Assembly (NCBI RefSeq): GCF_009193265.1 | Contig: NZ_VZZZ01000005.1 | Span: 186,001-250,000, forward strand | DNA from: Marinobacter changyiensis | Lineage (GTDB): Bacteria > Pseudomonadota > Gammaproteobacteria > Pseudomonadales > Oleiphilaceae | DNA length: 64,000 nucleotides | Direction: 5' to 3' | In this document: positions 34,067 through 45,466 of the stretch, piece by piece | Layout: each line of letters opens with the position of its first letter | Position numbering within the stretch: position 1 is the stretch's first letter | Program-made: the position numbers and the translations under genes | Notes under the pieces: generated by a model | The model's database searches: none | Seen by the model: the letters and a program-made list of their open reading frames with translations, nothing else | What the model was told of the DNA's origin: nothing

Positions 34067-35920
34067 TCAGAACGAGTAAGAGACACTCGCGCTTATGAAA
34101 TCACGGTCGGTCAGTTCGTTATACGGCTTGCCGCCGAAAAAGTTCGTGTAGCCGATCTCACCGGTATATTTGTTCTGGTAAACGCCAGCCAGGGAGACAC
34201 CGATCGACTTGTTGCCTTCATTGAACGCTCCGCCGGGTTGTGGCGCATAGCCTTCAACGTCATGGGACCAGGCCAGTTGTGGCTGCAGGTTGACACCCGC
34301 AAAGGCATTCGGGTAATCCCACACCAGACGTGCACGGTAGCCCCAGGAGAAGTCTGTTACAAACCCGTCCTGAGTACAGTTGCTGGCGTTAATGTTGAGG
34401 GCTGCGCCAGTTGCGCCGGTGCCATCACAGGCGCCACCAGGCAAAGTGCCAATACCGAAGGTGCCGGAGCGGCCATAGCGCGCTTCGTCCTGACCTGGCA
34501 GGTCATGAACGTAGGTGGCACCGACTTCACCGATGAAGGACAGGCGGCTGGCGCCCATCACCTGATCGAAGAACTTGATCAGCGTCATCTGGGCCTGGGA
34601 TACGCCAAAGCTGTCATAGCCGTCAACCCGTGTTCCACGAATATCGGCGCCACCGGCTTCCGCTTCCCGCTGCACCTGCAGCAAACTGGCCGGCTCGCCA
34701 GTCTCGGGGTTAACCTGCTGAAGACCGCCGTAAATCAGTTCAAACGCGTTCCACTGGATCGGAAGCTTGTCACGATAGCTGTACTCGGCACCCAGTGACC
34801 AGCCACCCGGAGTTGTGGTGTTGATACTGATACCGTAGAGGTTGATATTTTCGGGGTATTCAATGAAGTAGGACGGGAACCGCTCACCTTCACGATCATC
34901 CCGTACGGTGCCGCTGACATACGGCAGCCGGCTGTTGTACTTGATGTAGTAGAAGCCAAGCTCGGAATCATTCAGCGCAGGCACGTACCAACGCAACGCC
35001 ACACCGAACTGGTCTTTTTCGTCTGCATCCTGGTCTGCCAGGCGCGGAGCTACGAATCCCTGAGCCAACGCCTGGGAATCCGGTAGCTGGCCGGCCAGTA
35101 GTACCGGACCACAGCCGTCCGCGGCAAAATCGTTGGTTGAGAAGAAGGTACCGCAGTCGTCCGGGCGGATCGGTTCCCAATCGGTTTGAACGAAGGCTTC
35201 AGCCGTAACGTTCTGGGTCAGACCGATGGAGGTATAGAGCATCTCGACCGGCAGCAGCGCTTCTTTCAGCTCCGACCCTGGTGCCCGGAAGGCGGGAACG
35301 TCAATCGGGTTGATGGTGTTGATACCACCCTGGATAAAGGTACTTTCACCCCAGCTGACAACCTGCTTGCCATACCGCAGGCTGACCGGGGTGTCACCGA
35401 AATACCAGTCAGAGAAAACGTAGGCATCGAGAAATTCAGCGCCGGAGGCATTGTCATCGGCTTCGTCGTTCAGGGACCGGCGCTGGCCAACGTCATCGAC
35501 CGCACGCATTTCATCTTTCAGCTCGAAATCGTAGTAGTAGCGACCGCGAACAAAGGTACCCACACGGGTCAGGTAGTCCGAATTCACATCGTAGCTCAGG
35601 AACAGATCGGTCGTGCCCTTGACGATTTTGGAAACGGTGTCGCCTTTATCAAAATTCAGGTTGCCGTCGTCATAGTTGTTGGTTGATGCGCCAACATTGG
35701 TGTTCGCAAATTCGGGGCCGAGGTTACCCTGGGCAATAAGACGACGGTCGGAATCCTGGGTCCGCCAGGTCGCACCGGCTGAAATGGTGGTGTTTAGCGA
35801 TGCTTCCACATCCCCCATATAAAATGAAAATGCTGATGCCTGACCGGATATGCCCGCGGCAATAGCCACAGCAAGAGGCAATTTGGCCCATTGCTGCCAC
35901 TGTTGATTTTTTCTTGTCAT
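34067..35920 (-). CDS. DUF1302 outer-membrane protein
   Basis: A 617-residue predicted outer-membrane barrel. The signal ends in GISGQASA, followed by FSFYMGDVEASLNTTISAGA. Family features are LRYGKQVVSWGESTFIQGGI and GGKPYNELTDRDFISASVSY with a C-terminal Phe. It is the first gene of a two-gene unit with the DUF1329 gene (34-base gap). Transport of a hydrophobic compound is plausible but unproven. Confidence 0.9.
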   Translation of the reverse strand: MTRKNQQWQQWAKLPLAVAIAAGISGQASAFSFYMGDVEASLNTTISAGATWRTQDSDRRLIAQGNLGPEFANTNVGASTNNYDDGNLNFDKGDTVSKIVKGTTDLFLSYDVNSDYLTRVGTFVRGRYYYDFELKDEMRAVDDVGQRRSLNDEADDNASGAEFLDAYVFSDWYFGDTPVSLRYGKQVVSWGESTFIQGGINTINPIDVPAFRAPGSELKEALLPVEMLYTSIGLTQNVTAEAFVQTDWEPIRPDDCGTFFSTNDFAADGCGPVLLAGQLPDSQALAQGFVAPRLADQDADEKDQFGVALRWYVPALNDSELGFYYIKYNSRLPYVSGTVRDDREGERFPSYFIEYPENINLYGISINTTTPGGWSLGAEYSYRDKLPIQWNAFELIYGGLQQVNPETGEPASLLQVQREAEAGGADIRGTRVDGYDSFGVSQAQMTLIKFFDQVMGASRLSFIGEVGATYVHDLPGQDEARYGRSGTFGIGTLPGGACDGTGATGAALNINASNCTQDGFVTDFSWGYRARLVWDYPNAFAGVNLQPQLAWSHDVEGYAPQPGGAFNEGNKSIGVSLAGVYQNKYTGEIGYTNFFGGKPYNELTDRDFISASVSYSF

Positions 35921-36198
35921 TGGAAGGCTACTCCATTGTTGTTCTGAGTCGCTGCTCTAGTTATTGGTCTTAACGAAGTTGGAGGCTTCACGCACACAGT
36001 GCTCGTGATGCTGGCACTATAGCTAAGCCGGTCCGACGCTTTGATCAGTCAAAAGTATGATTTTGCGAGCATCCGACTTTTTAAACGTAATTCAGGTTTG
36101 GTGACCCGTGATATTCAGACCACCCCGGCGGCCTACCCCACCGGAGCTATCGCACTGAGTCACTATAGACAACAATCAGAAAAGCAACCAGTTGGTTT
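35921..36198. other. 278-base intergenic region
   Basis: This lies upstream of the DUF1302 gene (minus) and downstream of the thiolase gene (minus). It must carry the DUF1302 promoter, but no confident hexamer pair, hairpin or repeat was recognised. Confidence 0.35.
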
Positions 36199-37383
36199 TC
36201 AGAGCATTTCGATGGCCATAGCCGTTGCTTCCCCGCCGCCGATGCACAGCGCAGCAATACCGTTTTTCTTGCCATTCTGCTTGAGGGCGTGCATCAGGGT
36301 GACCAGCAGCCGCGAACCTGTGGAACCTACCGGGTGACCCTGGGCGCAGGCGCCACCGCGGATGTTAACCTTCTCCGGATCAAGTCCCAGCTCCCGGATG
36401 GGCATCATCGCGACCATGGCAAAGGCTTCATTGATCTCGAACAGATCAACGTCGTCTTTGGTCCAGTTGGTTTTCTCAAACAGCTTGCTGATGGCACCCA
36501 CGGGCGCACAGGTAAACTCGGAGGGATGCTGGGAGTGAGTGGTATGGCCAAGGATGCGAGCCAGCGGCTTGAGGCCACGCCGCAGAGCCTCGGACTCACG
36601 CATCAACACAAGTGCCGACGCACCGTCAGAAATCGACGAAGCATTGGCAGCGGTAACCGTTCCATCCTTGCTGAAGGCCGGGCGCAGCGTCGGGATTTTC
36701 TCGAGGTTTGCGTTTAGCGGCTGCTCGTCATCTTCTACCACTACCTCGCCCTTGCGGGTAGTTACGGTCACGGGAATGATTTCTTCCTTCAGCAGACCGT
36801 CTTTGATGGCCGACTGGGCGCGTTTCAGGGAGCCAATTGCGTACGCGTCCATATCCTCACGGGTATAACCTTTCTGGTCGGCGACATCCTGGGCAAAGGC
36901 ACCCATCAATCGTCCTGTTTCGGCGTCTTCCAGACCATCAAGGAACATGTGGTCCTGGGCCGTATCACCCGGGCCCATGCGATAGCCCTTGCGGGCATCA
37001 AGCAGCAGGTAAGGCGCGTTCGACATACTCTCCATGCCGCCCGCGACCATGATGTCGTTGGTTCCGGCCTTGATCAGATCGTGGGCCAGCATCGCCGCTT
37101 TCATCCCTGAGCCGCACAGCTTGTTAATGGTGGTCGCGCCGGTACTGTCCGGAAGTCCGGCTTCCCGCATGGCCTGCCTTGCTGGCCCCTGCTTGAGGCC
37201 AGCGGGCAACACATTGCCCATGATCACTTCCTGCACATCGCCCGCCTCGATACCCGCACGGCGAACCGCTTCGGCGATCGAAATGGCGCCCAGACGGGTG
37301 GCGCTGACCGTGCTCAGGCTGCCTTGAAAGCCACCCATGGGAGTACGTACGCCACTGACAATAACAACGTTTTCCTGACTCAT
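36199..37383 (-). CDS. Acetyl-CoA C-acetyltransferase (thiolase)
   Basis: A 394-residue thiolase interconverting two acetyl-CoA with acetoacetyl-CoA, or cleaving 3-ketoacyl-CoA. The nucleophilic Cys is in NKLCGSGMKAAM near residue 90, the active-site His in GGACAQGHPVGSTGSR near 350, and the second Cys in ALCIGGGEATAM near 380. It is monocistronic. The substrate chain length cannot be told from these motifs, so AtoB/PhaA versus FadA-like use is open. Confidence 0.93.
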   Translation of the reverse strand: MSQENVVIVSGVRTPMGGFQGSLSTVSATRLGAISIAEAVRRAGIEAGDVQEVIMGNVLPAGLKQGPARQAMREAGLPDSTGATTINKLCGSGMKAAMLAHDLIKAGTNDIMVAGGMESMSNAPYLLLDARKGYRMGPGDTAQDHMFLDGLEDAETGRLMGAFAQDVADQKGYTREDMDAYAIGSLKRAQSAIKDGLLKEEIIPVTVTTRKGEVVVEDDEQPLNANLEKIPTLRPAFSKDGTVTAANASSISDGASALVLMRESEALRRGLKPLARILGHTTHSQHPSEFTCAPVGAISKLFEKTNWTKDDVDLFEINEAFAMVAMMPIRELGLDPEKVNIRGGACAQGHPVGSTGSRLLVTLMHALKQNGKKNGIAALCIGGGEATAMAIEML

Positions 37384-37412
37384 GCTTTTAGTCCTCGGTT
37401 TCGGTATTTTTA

Positions 37413-38510
37413 TCAGGCTTTGTGAGCTGCTTCCAGATATTCCCTGGATTGCATTTCCAGCAGCCGCGATTCGGTGCGCTCGAATTCGAACGACAAGCGA
37501 CCGCCGGTATACAGGCCAGTAATGGGTGCGGCCGCTGAAATGATGACTTTGACGTTGCGATCATAAAACTCGTCAATCATGTTCACAAACCGGCGCGCCT
37601 GATCATCCTTGGTACTGCCCATGACCGGCACGTTGCTGATGATGATGGCATGGAACTCTCGCGCCAACTCGATGTAATCGTTCTGACTGCGCGGGCCATC
37701 GCAGAGCTCCCTGAAATCGAACCACACCACATCGTCCGCATGGCTGATGGCCCTCAGCTTGCGCCCGTTAATGTCGAGGTCCAGCGTATGGTTACCGGCA
37801 TCTACTGCCAGATTGTGATAACTGGTGCGCAAGCTGGTGTCGGCGCCATCGTCCAGGGGGTGGTGGTAAAGCTCCGCCTGCTCAAGACTGCGCAAGCGAT
37901 AATCCACCCCACCGTCCACATTGACCACTTCGGTATGTTTCTTGACAAGCTCGATCGCCGGCAGGAACCGGGCCCGCTGCAAGCCGTCCTTATAGAGGCC
38001 GTCCGGCACAATATTGGACGTGCACACCAGGGTGACACCGCGCCTGAACAGCCCGTCCAGCAGTGTCGCCAGGATCATCGCGTCGCCGATATCCGAGACA
38101 AAAAATTCATCGAAGCAGATGACCCGGGCTTCCTCCGAAAACCTTGCGGCCACATGCTCCAAAGGGTTCTTCTGGCCTTTAAGGTTTTTTAACTCCTTGT
38201 GCACCCGCTGCATGAAGCGGTGAAAGTGCACCCGCATCTTGCGTTTGAAAGGCAGGGACTCGAAAAACGTATCCATCAGATAGGTTTTTCCTCGACCAAC
38301 CCCACCCCAGAAATAGAGGCCTTTGACTGGTTGCTCCCTGCCCTTGTTCAGCTTCAGACGGAGTTTCACCATTGTCTTCCGGCTCTGGCTTTCGGCCTCA
38401 ATCAGTTTGTCGTACAGTGACTGTAAACGGCGCACAGCATCTTCCTGAGCTGAGTCTTTCTGGAAGCCTTGCTGGGCAAGGTCTTGCTGGTAGCGTTCCC
38501 AGGGTGTCAT
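37413..38510 (-). CDS. zapE: Cell division ATPase ZapE
   Basis: A 365-residue AFG1/LACE1-like AAA ATPase. The ATG at 38510 (MTPWERYQQDL) is the usual family start; ATG 38519 would add three residues. Walker A is GGVGRGKTYLMDTFF, and Walker B with the following helix is RVICFDEFFVSDIGDAMIL. ZapE associates with the division ring in E. coli. It is convergent with nothing and divergent from zapG, the usual yhcM-yhcB arrangement. Confidence 0.94.
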   Translation of the reverse strand: MTPWERYQQDLAQQGFQKDSAQEDAVRRLQSLYDKLIEAESQSRKTMVKLRLKLNKGREQPVKGLYFWGGVGRGKTYLMDTFFESLPFKRKMRVHFHRFMQRVHKELKNLKGQKNPLEHVAARFSEEARVICFDEFFVSDIGDAMILATLLDGLFRRGVTLVCTSNIVPDGLYKDGLQRARFLPAIELVKKHTEVVNVDGGVDYRLRSLEQAELYHHPLDDGADTSLRTSYHNLAVDAGNHTLDLDINGRKLRAISHADDVVWFDFRELCDGPRSQNDYIELAREFHAIIISNVPVMGSTKDDQARRFVNMIDEFYDRNVKVIISAAAPITGLYTGGRLSFEFERTESRLLEMQSREYLEAAHKA

Positions 38511-38748
38511 CAAGAGCATTCTCGCTGTGAGTGAACGACAGAGGATTTTCAGGCGCGATATTGTGGCGGAATCTGATAAATTTCGCCATTATGCCTCAAG
38601 CGTAGCCGTTTCGAAGACTCCGAGCATCCATTGCCGCCAGAGCAATACGACGATTGGCTCACACCCGGACCATGGGCCTGAGGGAAATCGGACGCTATAC
38701 TGCGGTTTGAAGGAATACCATTTTGCCAACCACAGGACGAATTAACCT

Positions 38749-39186
38749 ATGACGAACCTGATCCTGATTGCCGCCGCGGCACTGATCATCGGCCTGATTG
38801 CCGGCGTGCTGATCGGTCGTTCAAACCAGAGTCCGAACCTGCGCCAGCGTCGCGTGGAACAACAGATTGACGAACTGAAGAGCGAATACACCCGCTATCA
38901 GGCTCAGGTGAATGAACACTTTATGGAGTCTGCCCACTTGCTGCGCCGCTTTAACGATACTTATCGGGACGTAAACCAGCACATGGCCCGCGGCGCCAAC
39001 CGGCTCTGCAACGACGAAGACTGGCTGGAAGAAATCGAGAAGACGACGACCAAGGCGCGCATAGAGGCGGATCAAGCCGATGGTTTTGAACCGCCCAGGG
39101 ATTACGCGCCCAAGAGTGACCCGAAGGAAAAAGGCACGCTTGCTGAAGATTTCGGGCTGCCGAAGAAAGAGAAGGAAAGTAGCTGA
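38749..39186 (+). CDS. zapG: ZapG (YhcB/DUF1043) envelope protein
   Basis: A 145-residue protein with one N-terminal membrane segment (LILIAAAALIIGLIAGVLIG), then a coiled-coil region (RRVEQQIDELKSEYTRYQAQ) and VNEHFMESAHLLRRFNDTYR, the YhcB signature. The C-terminus is charged and disordered. YhcB/ZapG links division and envelope synthesis in E. coli. It is divergent from zapE with a 238-base gap. Confidence 0.92.
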   Translation: MTNLILIAAAALIIGLIAGVLIGRSNQSPNLRQRRVEQQIDELKSEYTRYQAQVNEHFMESAHLLRRFNDTYRDVNQHMARGANRLCNDEDWLEEIEKTTTKARIEADQADGFEPPRDYAPKSDPKEKGTLAEDFGLPKKEKESS

Positions 39187-39213
39187 GTCTGGGGATCAGG
39201 GTTTCGCGTTCCC

Positions 39214-39277
39214 TGTAGGAGCGGTTTTAACCGCGATTCATGAGCCTGAAAGATTCGCGACTAAAGTCGCTCCTACA
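39214..39277. repeat. REP-like inverted pair
   Basis: TGTAGGAGCGGTTTTAACCGCGA pairs with TCGCGACTAAAGTCGCTCCTACA after an 18-base loop. It lies between the convergent zapG and nif3-like genes, the usual location for such elements. Confidence 0.85.
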
Positions 39278-39280
39278 CCG

Positions 39281-40054
39281 CTAAACCGGGTTGTCGCAAT
39301 CGACAAACTGGTGTGTAATTCCAAATTCATTTGCCAGTGCCTCACCCAAGGCTTTCACACCGTAGCGCTCGGTGGCGTGGTGGCCGGCGGCGAAGTAGTG
39401 GATGCCGCATTCCCGTGCGGTGTGGGTTGTGGGCTCTGAAATCTCTCCACTGATGAACGCATCCACGCCGGCGTCCAGCGCCTTGGTGATATACCCCTGC
39501 GCTGCGCCGGTACACCACGCGACGCGCTTGATCAGGTCCGGCCCGGTTCCGACCGCCAATGGCGCACGGTCGAGGCAGAGCTGAAGGTGCGCCGCAAACG
39601 CCTGGGGCGAAAGTGGCTTGGCAAGAGTCCCGGCCCACACCAGGCCGTCGAGCGGTACCGCATCCTGGATGTCCAGGATCTTTGCCAGCTGACGATTGTT
39701 GCCGTACTCGGGATGGTCGTCCAGCGGCAAGTGATAGGCCACCAGGTTGATATCGTAGTCCATTAACGCTTTGATTCTGGCCCGCTTCATGCCCTGGATA
39801 CGCGGATCTTCACCTTTCCAGAAGTATCCGTGATGGACCAGGATCATATCGGCGCCTACGTAAATGGCCTCGTTGATCAATGCCTGGGAGGCCGTGACAC
39901 CGGACACGATGTGCCTCACCTGGGATTTTCCCTCCACCTGCAGACCGTTGGGGCAATAGTCCTGAAACCGCTCGGGCTCAAGCCACCGGTTCATCGTTTG
40001 CATGAGGTCGTTACGGCTTACTGCCTTTGTTGCCTTTGTTGCCTTTGTCGCCAT
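39281..40054 (-). CDS. Nif3-like dinuclear metal centre protein
   Basis: A 257-residue member of the NIF3/YbgI family. The ATG at 40054 follows GGAG. Metal-binding residues appear in ADMILVHHGYFWKG and near the C-terminus in YFAAGHHATERYGV. An ATKATKA repeat at the N-terminus reflects three 9-bp repeats (40023-40049), unusual for the family and possibly length-variable. Biochemical function is debated; GTP cyclohydrolase-like annotation is not well supported. Confidence 0.88.
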   Translation of the reverse strand: MATKATKATKAVSRNDLMQTMNRWLEPERFQDYCPNGLQVEGKSQVRHIVSGVTASQALINEAIYVGADMILVHHGYFWKGEDPRIQGMKRARIKALMDYDINLVAYHLPLDDHPEYGNNRQLAKILDIQDAVPLDGLVWAGTLAKPLSPQAFAAHLQLCLDRAPLAVGTGPDLIKRVAWCTGAAQGYITKALDAGVDAFISGEISEPTTHTARECGIHYFAAGHHATERYGVKALGEALANEFGITHQFVDCDNPV

Positions 40055-40125
40055 AGCTGATTCTCCAGATCCAGGCTTCTTCCAAACCTCGTCCATACCC
40101 GGTTCAAACTCTTTCCAAACATTGA

Positions 40126-41181
40126 TCAGACAATATCCCCGAGCGCATCAAGCAAGGCGTCGTTCTGCAGCGGAGTGCCGACGGTTATACGCAGGAACTC
40201 GGAAATTCGGGGTTTCTGAAAATGCCGGACGATAATGCCCCGCTCCCGCAACGCCAGGGCCAGGGTTTCACCAGCATGTGCCGGATGGCGGGTAAATACA
40301 AAATTCGCTTTTGACGGTAATACGTCAAAACCCTGTTTCTGCAGGCCGCCGGTCAACCGTTCCCGCTCGGAAATCACCGCCTGACGGGTATGTTCGAACC
40401 AGTCTTCATCTTCAAAGGCTGCCTGAGCGCCGACCTGGGCCAGCTTATCCAGCGGGTAGGAATTGAAACTGTTCTTGACCCGTTCCAGGGCCTCGATCAG
40501 GTCCCTGTGGCCAACGGCCAGCCCGACCCGCAGACCCGCCAGCGAGCGGGCTTTTGACAGGGTCTGGGTGATCAGCAGGTTCGGATAACGGTCCACCAAC
40601 GCAATGGCACTGGCTGTGCCGAAGTCCACGTAGGCCTCGTCAACGACGACAACGCTGTCCGGATTGGCTTGCACAATCTGCTCGATCAGGGCGAGTTCCA
40701 TGGCCACACCCGTGGGCGCGTTGGGGTTGGGGAAAATAACGCCCCCGTTGGGTTGAGCGTAATCACTCGGTTCGATCTGATACTTATCGTTCAGCGGGAC
40801 GGTCTTGCCCTCAATTCCGAACAGACCACAGTAAACCGGGTAGAAACTGTAGGTGATATCGGGAAACAGAACCGGCGCGCCGGGCTGGAACAAGGCCTGG
40901 AATACATGGGCAAGCACTTCGTCCGAGCCATTGCCGACAAAGATCTGGTCCCTGGTGACGCCGTAGTAGTCGGCGATGGTTTGTCTGAGCTGTTCGCTCT
41001 CCGGGTCCGGGTAAAGGCGCAAGTTGTCGCCGATCTCGCCCCGGATGGCTTCAATGACTTTGGGCGAAGGACCAAAGGGATTTTCGTTGGTGTTGAGCTT
41101 GACCAGATTGGCCATTCTCGGCTGCTCACCCGGCGTGTAAGGGGCGAGGCGGGCGATCAGAGGGCTCCAGAATCGACTCAT
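40126..41181 (-). CDS. hisC: Histidinol-phosphate aminotransferase
   Basis: A 351-residue fold-type I PLP enzyme of histidine synthesis. [13 protein letters not shown] is near the N-terminus. The PLP-binding Lys is in [16 protein letters not shown] near residue 210, and the carboxylate-binding Arg region is [13 protein letters not shown] near the end. It follows hisD by ten bases on the minus strand. Confidence 0.95.
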   Translation of the reverse strand: MSRFWSPLIARLAPYTPGEQPRMANLVKLNTNENPFGPSPKVIEAIRGEIGDNLRLYPDPESEQLRQTIADYYGVTRDQIFVGNGSDEVLAHVFQALFQPGAPVLFPDITYSFYPVYCGLFGIEGKTVPLNDKYQIEPSDYAQPNGGVIFPNPNAPTGVAMELALIEQIVQANPDSVVVVDEAYVDFGTASAIALVDRYPNLLITQTLSKARSLAGLRVGLAVGHRDLIEALERVKNSFNSYPLDKLAQVGAQAAFEDEDWFEHTRQAVISERERLTGGLQKQGFDVLPSKANFVFTRHPAHAGETLALALRERGIIVRHFQKPRISEFLRITVGTPLQNDALLDALGDIV

Positions 41182-41191
41182 AGGACTTTCC

Positions 41192-42499
41192 TCAGGACTT
41201 GATACGGTATTCAGCGGAGCGGGCGTGAGCAGTCAGCCCTTCCCCCCGGGCCAGCACCGAGGCCACCCGGCCCATGCGATCGGCGCCGGCCGCGGAGAAC
41301 CCGATAATCGACGAGCGCTTCTGGAAGTCATACACCCCCAGCGGTGAGGAAAACCGCGCGGTCCCCGAGGTCGGCAAGACGTGGTTTGGCCCTGCGCAGT
41401 AGTCTCCGAGGGCTTCAGCTGTGTAGCGGCCCATGAAAATGGCACCGGCGTGACGAATCAGCTCGATGAGCGCCTCCGGGTCCTCCACTGACAGTTCAAG
41501 ATGCTCCGGCGCGATACGATTGGACACCCTGGCCGCCTCCGCCAGATCGGCGACTTCAATCAAAGCCGCCCGGCCGCTGATTGAAGCGGCGATGATGTCG
41601 GCACGCTCCATGGTTGGCAACAAGGAGCGAATACTCGCCTCAACCTGATCCAGAAAGCCCTTGTCCGGGCTGATCAGAATTGATTGCGCCTGCTCATCGT
41701 GCTCGGCCTGGGAAAACAGGTCCATGGCGATCCAGTCCGGATCGGTTTTGCCATCGCAGATCACCAGAATTTCAGAGGGTCCGGCGATCATATCGATACC
41801 CACGGTACCGAAAACTTCCCGTTTGGCGGTGGCAACAAAGATATTGCCCGGCCCTACGATTTTATCGACCGCCGGCACCGTCTCAGTGCCATAGGCCAGC
41901 GCACCGACCGCTTGCGCGCCGCCCAGAGTGAATATCCGGTCGACCCGGGCGATAGCCGCTGCCGCCAGTACCATGTCATTGACCACGCCGGCAGGGGTCG
42001 GCACCACCATGATAATTTCGCCCACGCCGGCCACTTTGGCGGGTATGGCATTCATTAGCACTGAGGAAGGATAAGCGGCCTTACCACCAGGCACGTAGAT
42101 ACCGGCGCGATCCAGCGGGCTGACCTTCTGGCCCAGCACTGTGCCATCGGCATCCTGGTACTGCCAGGAGGTCTGGAGCTGGCGCTCATGGTAATCACGG
42201 ATTCGCTCGGCAGCGGCTTCCAGTGCTTCCCGCTGCTCCTTGGGTATGGATTCCAGTGCCGCCTGCATGCGCTCCCGGGATACCTCAAGGTCCGCCACAC
42301 TGTTGGCTTGCAGCTGGTCAAATTTTGCCGTGAACTCCAGCACCGCGGCATCGCCACGAGTCTTGACCGAGCGCAGGATATGACGAACCGATTCGTTAAC
42401 CTGGTCATCGACGCTGTCTTCCCAGGCCAAAAGCCGGGAAAGGCAGGTATCAAAGTCAGCTTGTGCAGCTGACAGGCGCTTCACTGCGACATCGGTCAT
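41192..42499 (-). CDS. hisD: Histidinol dehydrogenase
   Basis: A 435-residue zinc enzyme doing the last two steps of histidine synthesis. Characteristic stretches are [34 protein letters not shown] and the zinc-binding [14 protein letters not shown]. The catalytic Glu/His pair is in [14 protein letters not shown], and the C-terminal region has [19 protein letters not shown]. It is followed by hisC. Upstream, REP-like elements separate it from hisG. Confidence 0.96.
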   Translation of the reverse strand: MTDVAVKRLSAAQADFDTCLSRLLAWEDSVDDQVNESVRHILRSVKTRGDAAVLEFTAKFDQLQANSVADLEVSRERMQAALESIPKEQREALEAAAERIRDYHERQLQTSWQYQDADGTVLGQKVSPLDRAGIYVPGGKAAYPSSVLMNAIPAKVAGVGEIIMVVPTPAGVVNDMVLAAAAIARVDRIFTLGGAQAVGALAYGTETVPAVDKIVGPGNIFVATAKREVFGTVGIDMIAGPSEILVICDGKTDPDWIAMDLFSQAEHDEQAQSILISPDKGFLDQVEASIRSLLPTMERADIIAASISGRAALIEVADLAEAARVSNRIAPEHLELSVEDPEALIELIRHAGAIFMGRYTAEALGDYCAGPNHVLPTSGTARFSSPLGVYDFQKRSSIIGFSAAGADRMGRVASVLARGEGLTAHARSAEYRIKS

Positions 42500-42578
42500 C
42501 GGTTGTCCTCTTCAATATCCGGTTATAGGGATGGTCCAGTGCTCGCCATCCGCTTTCAGTTACGTGCCAATCTCTCAC

Positions 42579-42648
42579 TGTAGGAGCGGTTTTAACCGCG
42601 AAAAATAGTCGCGCCTCGCACCGATTCGCGACTAAGGTCGCTCCTACA
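42579..42648. repeat. REP-like inverted pair between hisG and hisD
   Basis: TGTAGGAGCGGTTTTAACCGCGA and TCGCGACTAAGGTCGCTCCTACA are the same arms as at 39214. Lying between two genes of one pathway on one strand, it could affect relative expression of hisG and hisD-hisC. Confidence 0.85.
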
Positions 42649-42674
42649 AAGACCAGAACAAGCGCCATGCTCCT

Positions 42675-42694
42675 TGTAGGAGCGGTTTTAACCG
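42675..42694. repeat. Single REP-like arm
   Basis: TGTAGGAGCGGTTTTAACCG stands alone 26 bases after the inverted pair, giving three arms in 116 bases. Confidence 0.75.
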
Positions 42695-42711
42695 ATCCGG
42701 GTTGGTCTGGC

Positions 42712-43350
42712 TCAGCGCCGGCGTTCTACGGCTGCGCTCATCTGCTCAATGATGGGTTTCAGAGCGCTGTGTTTCATTTTCATGCTGGCTCGATTAACCA
42801 CCAGGCGGCTGCTGATGTGGTCGATCAATTCTCGGGCTTCGAGGCCGTTGGCCTTCAGGGTGTTGCCGGTATCGACAACATCGACAATTTCATCGGCCAG
42901 CCCGAGTATCGGAGCCAGCTCCATGGCACCGTACAGCTTGATGATATCCGCCTGTTTACCCTGAGAGGCGTAGTACTGACGAGCAAGTTTTACGAACTTG
43001 GTGGCTACCCGGATTCGACCCTCTGGCGCGGGCTGCCCGACCTTGCCCGCGGTCATCAGCTTGCAGCGGGCTATATTCAGGTCCAGGGGCTCATAGAGCC
43101 CTTCGCCGCCATGTTCCATCAGCACGTCTTTGCCGGTCACCCCCAGGTCTGCCCCGCCGTATTGAACATAGGTCGGCACGTCGGTGGCGCGGATAATCAG
43201 CAGCCGGACGTTCGGGTTGGTTGTCGGGAACACCAGCTTGCGGGACTTTTCGACGTCGTCGAGGAGCTCAATCCCGGCCTCCTTCAATAGCGGCAGGGTT
43301 TCCGTGAGGATTCGCCCTTTCGACAGCGCGATGGTGATGGTCTCTGTCAT
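42712..43350 (-). CDS. hisG: ATP phosphoribosyltransferase, short form
   Basis: A 212-residue enzyme for the first step of histidine synthesis. [18 protein letters not shown] is at the N-terminus, with [20 protein letters not shown] and the PRPP-binding [17 protein letters not shown]. Its length marks the HisG-short form, which lacks the C-terminal regulatory domain and needs HisZ as a partner in known cases. No hisZ is in this window. Confidence 0.95.
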   Translation of the reverse strand: MTETITIALSKGRILTETLPLLKEAGIELLDDVEKSRKLVFPTTNPNVRLLIIRATDVPTYVQYGGADLGVTGKDVLMEHGGEGLYEPLDLNIARCKLMTAGKVGQPAPEGRIRVATKFVKLARQYYASQGKQADIIKLYGAMELAPILGLADEIVDVVDTGNTLKANGLEARELIDHISSRLVVNRASMKMKHSALKPIIEQMSAAVERRR

Positions 43351-43392
43351 GATCCCTTCCGGTAAGTTAATTTCAGGCCAACAGGGTTCGTT

Positions 43393-44987
<1,595 letters not shown>

Positions 44988-45076
44988 AGGATAGATCCTC
45001 GGGTTTGTTATAAATCAGGGGCGGAATTGTAACCAATTACGGACGCGGGCTAAACAAAGGGACAAAAGAATGTTCC

Positions 45077-45466
45077 TCAGTGCTCCTGAACACGCTGCTC
45101 TGAGGGAACATCCGGGAGCGCATCCGTGCGAACAGCCGGGGCGCGATCAAAGCCTGGCAGGTGCTGGTTCAGCCCGCTCAGTGTGCTCAGTGACAGCAAG
45201 CGTTCGCTGATGCCGGAGTAGATCAGGGTCTGGTGGCGGGCTATCGCTGCCCGCTGCCAACAGAGCAGCAGCGACAGCAGAATGCTGTGGGCGTTTTCAA
45301 CCCCGGTCAGGTTGATCTCGACCTCTCCATGTGCGCTATTGATGGCGCCCAGCCGCTGCTCACCCTGGTTCCTCAGGCCAACCACGTTATCCGCGGTGAC
45401 ATATCCGGAAACCGCCAGCGTACCACCACCCTGCTGGCTGATAGACGGGGCGGCCCGGTCTGTCAT
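45077..45466 (-). CDS. mlaB: MlaB, STAS-domain subunit of the Mla transporter
   Basis: A 129-residue STAS protein. LAVSGYVTADNVVGLRNQG and the motif VENAHSILLSLLLCWQRAA correspond to the STAS core; the usual conserved Asp-Ser (D-S/T) position reads as N-A-H-S here. It overlaps mlaC by four bases. It is longer than E. coli MlaB by a C-terminal tail of about 30 residues with no recognisable motif. Confidence 0.88.
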   Translation of the reverse strand: MTDRAAPSISQQGGGTLAVSGYVTADNVVGLRNQGEQRLGAINSAHGEVEINLTGVENAHSILLSLLLCWQRAAIARHQTLIYSGISERLLSLSTLSGLNQHLPGFDRAPAVRTDALPDVPSEQRVQEH

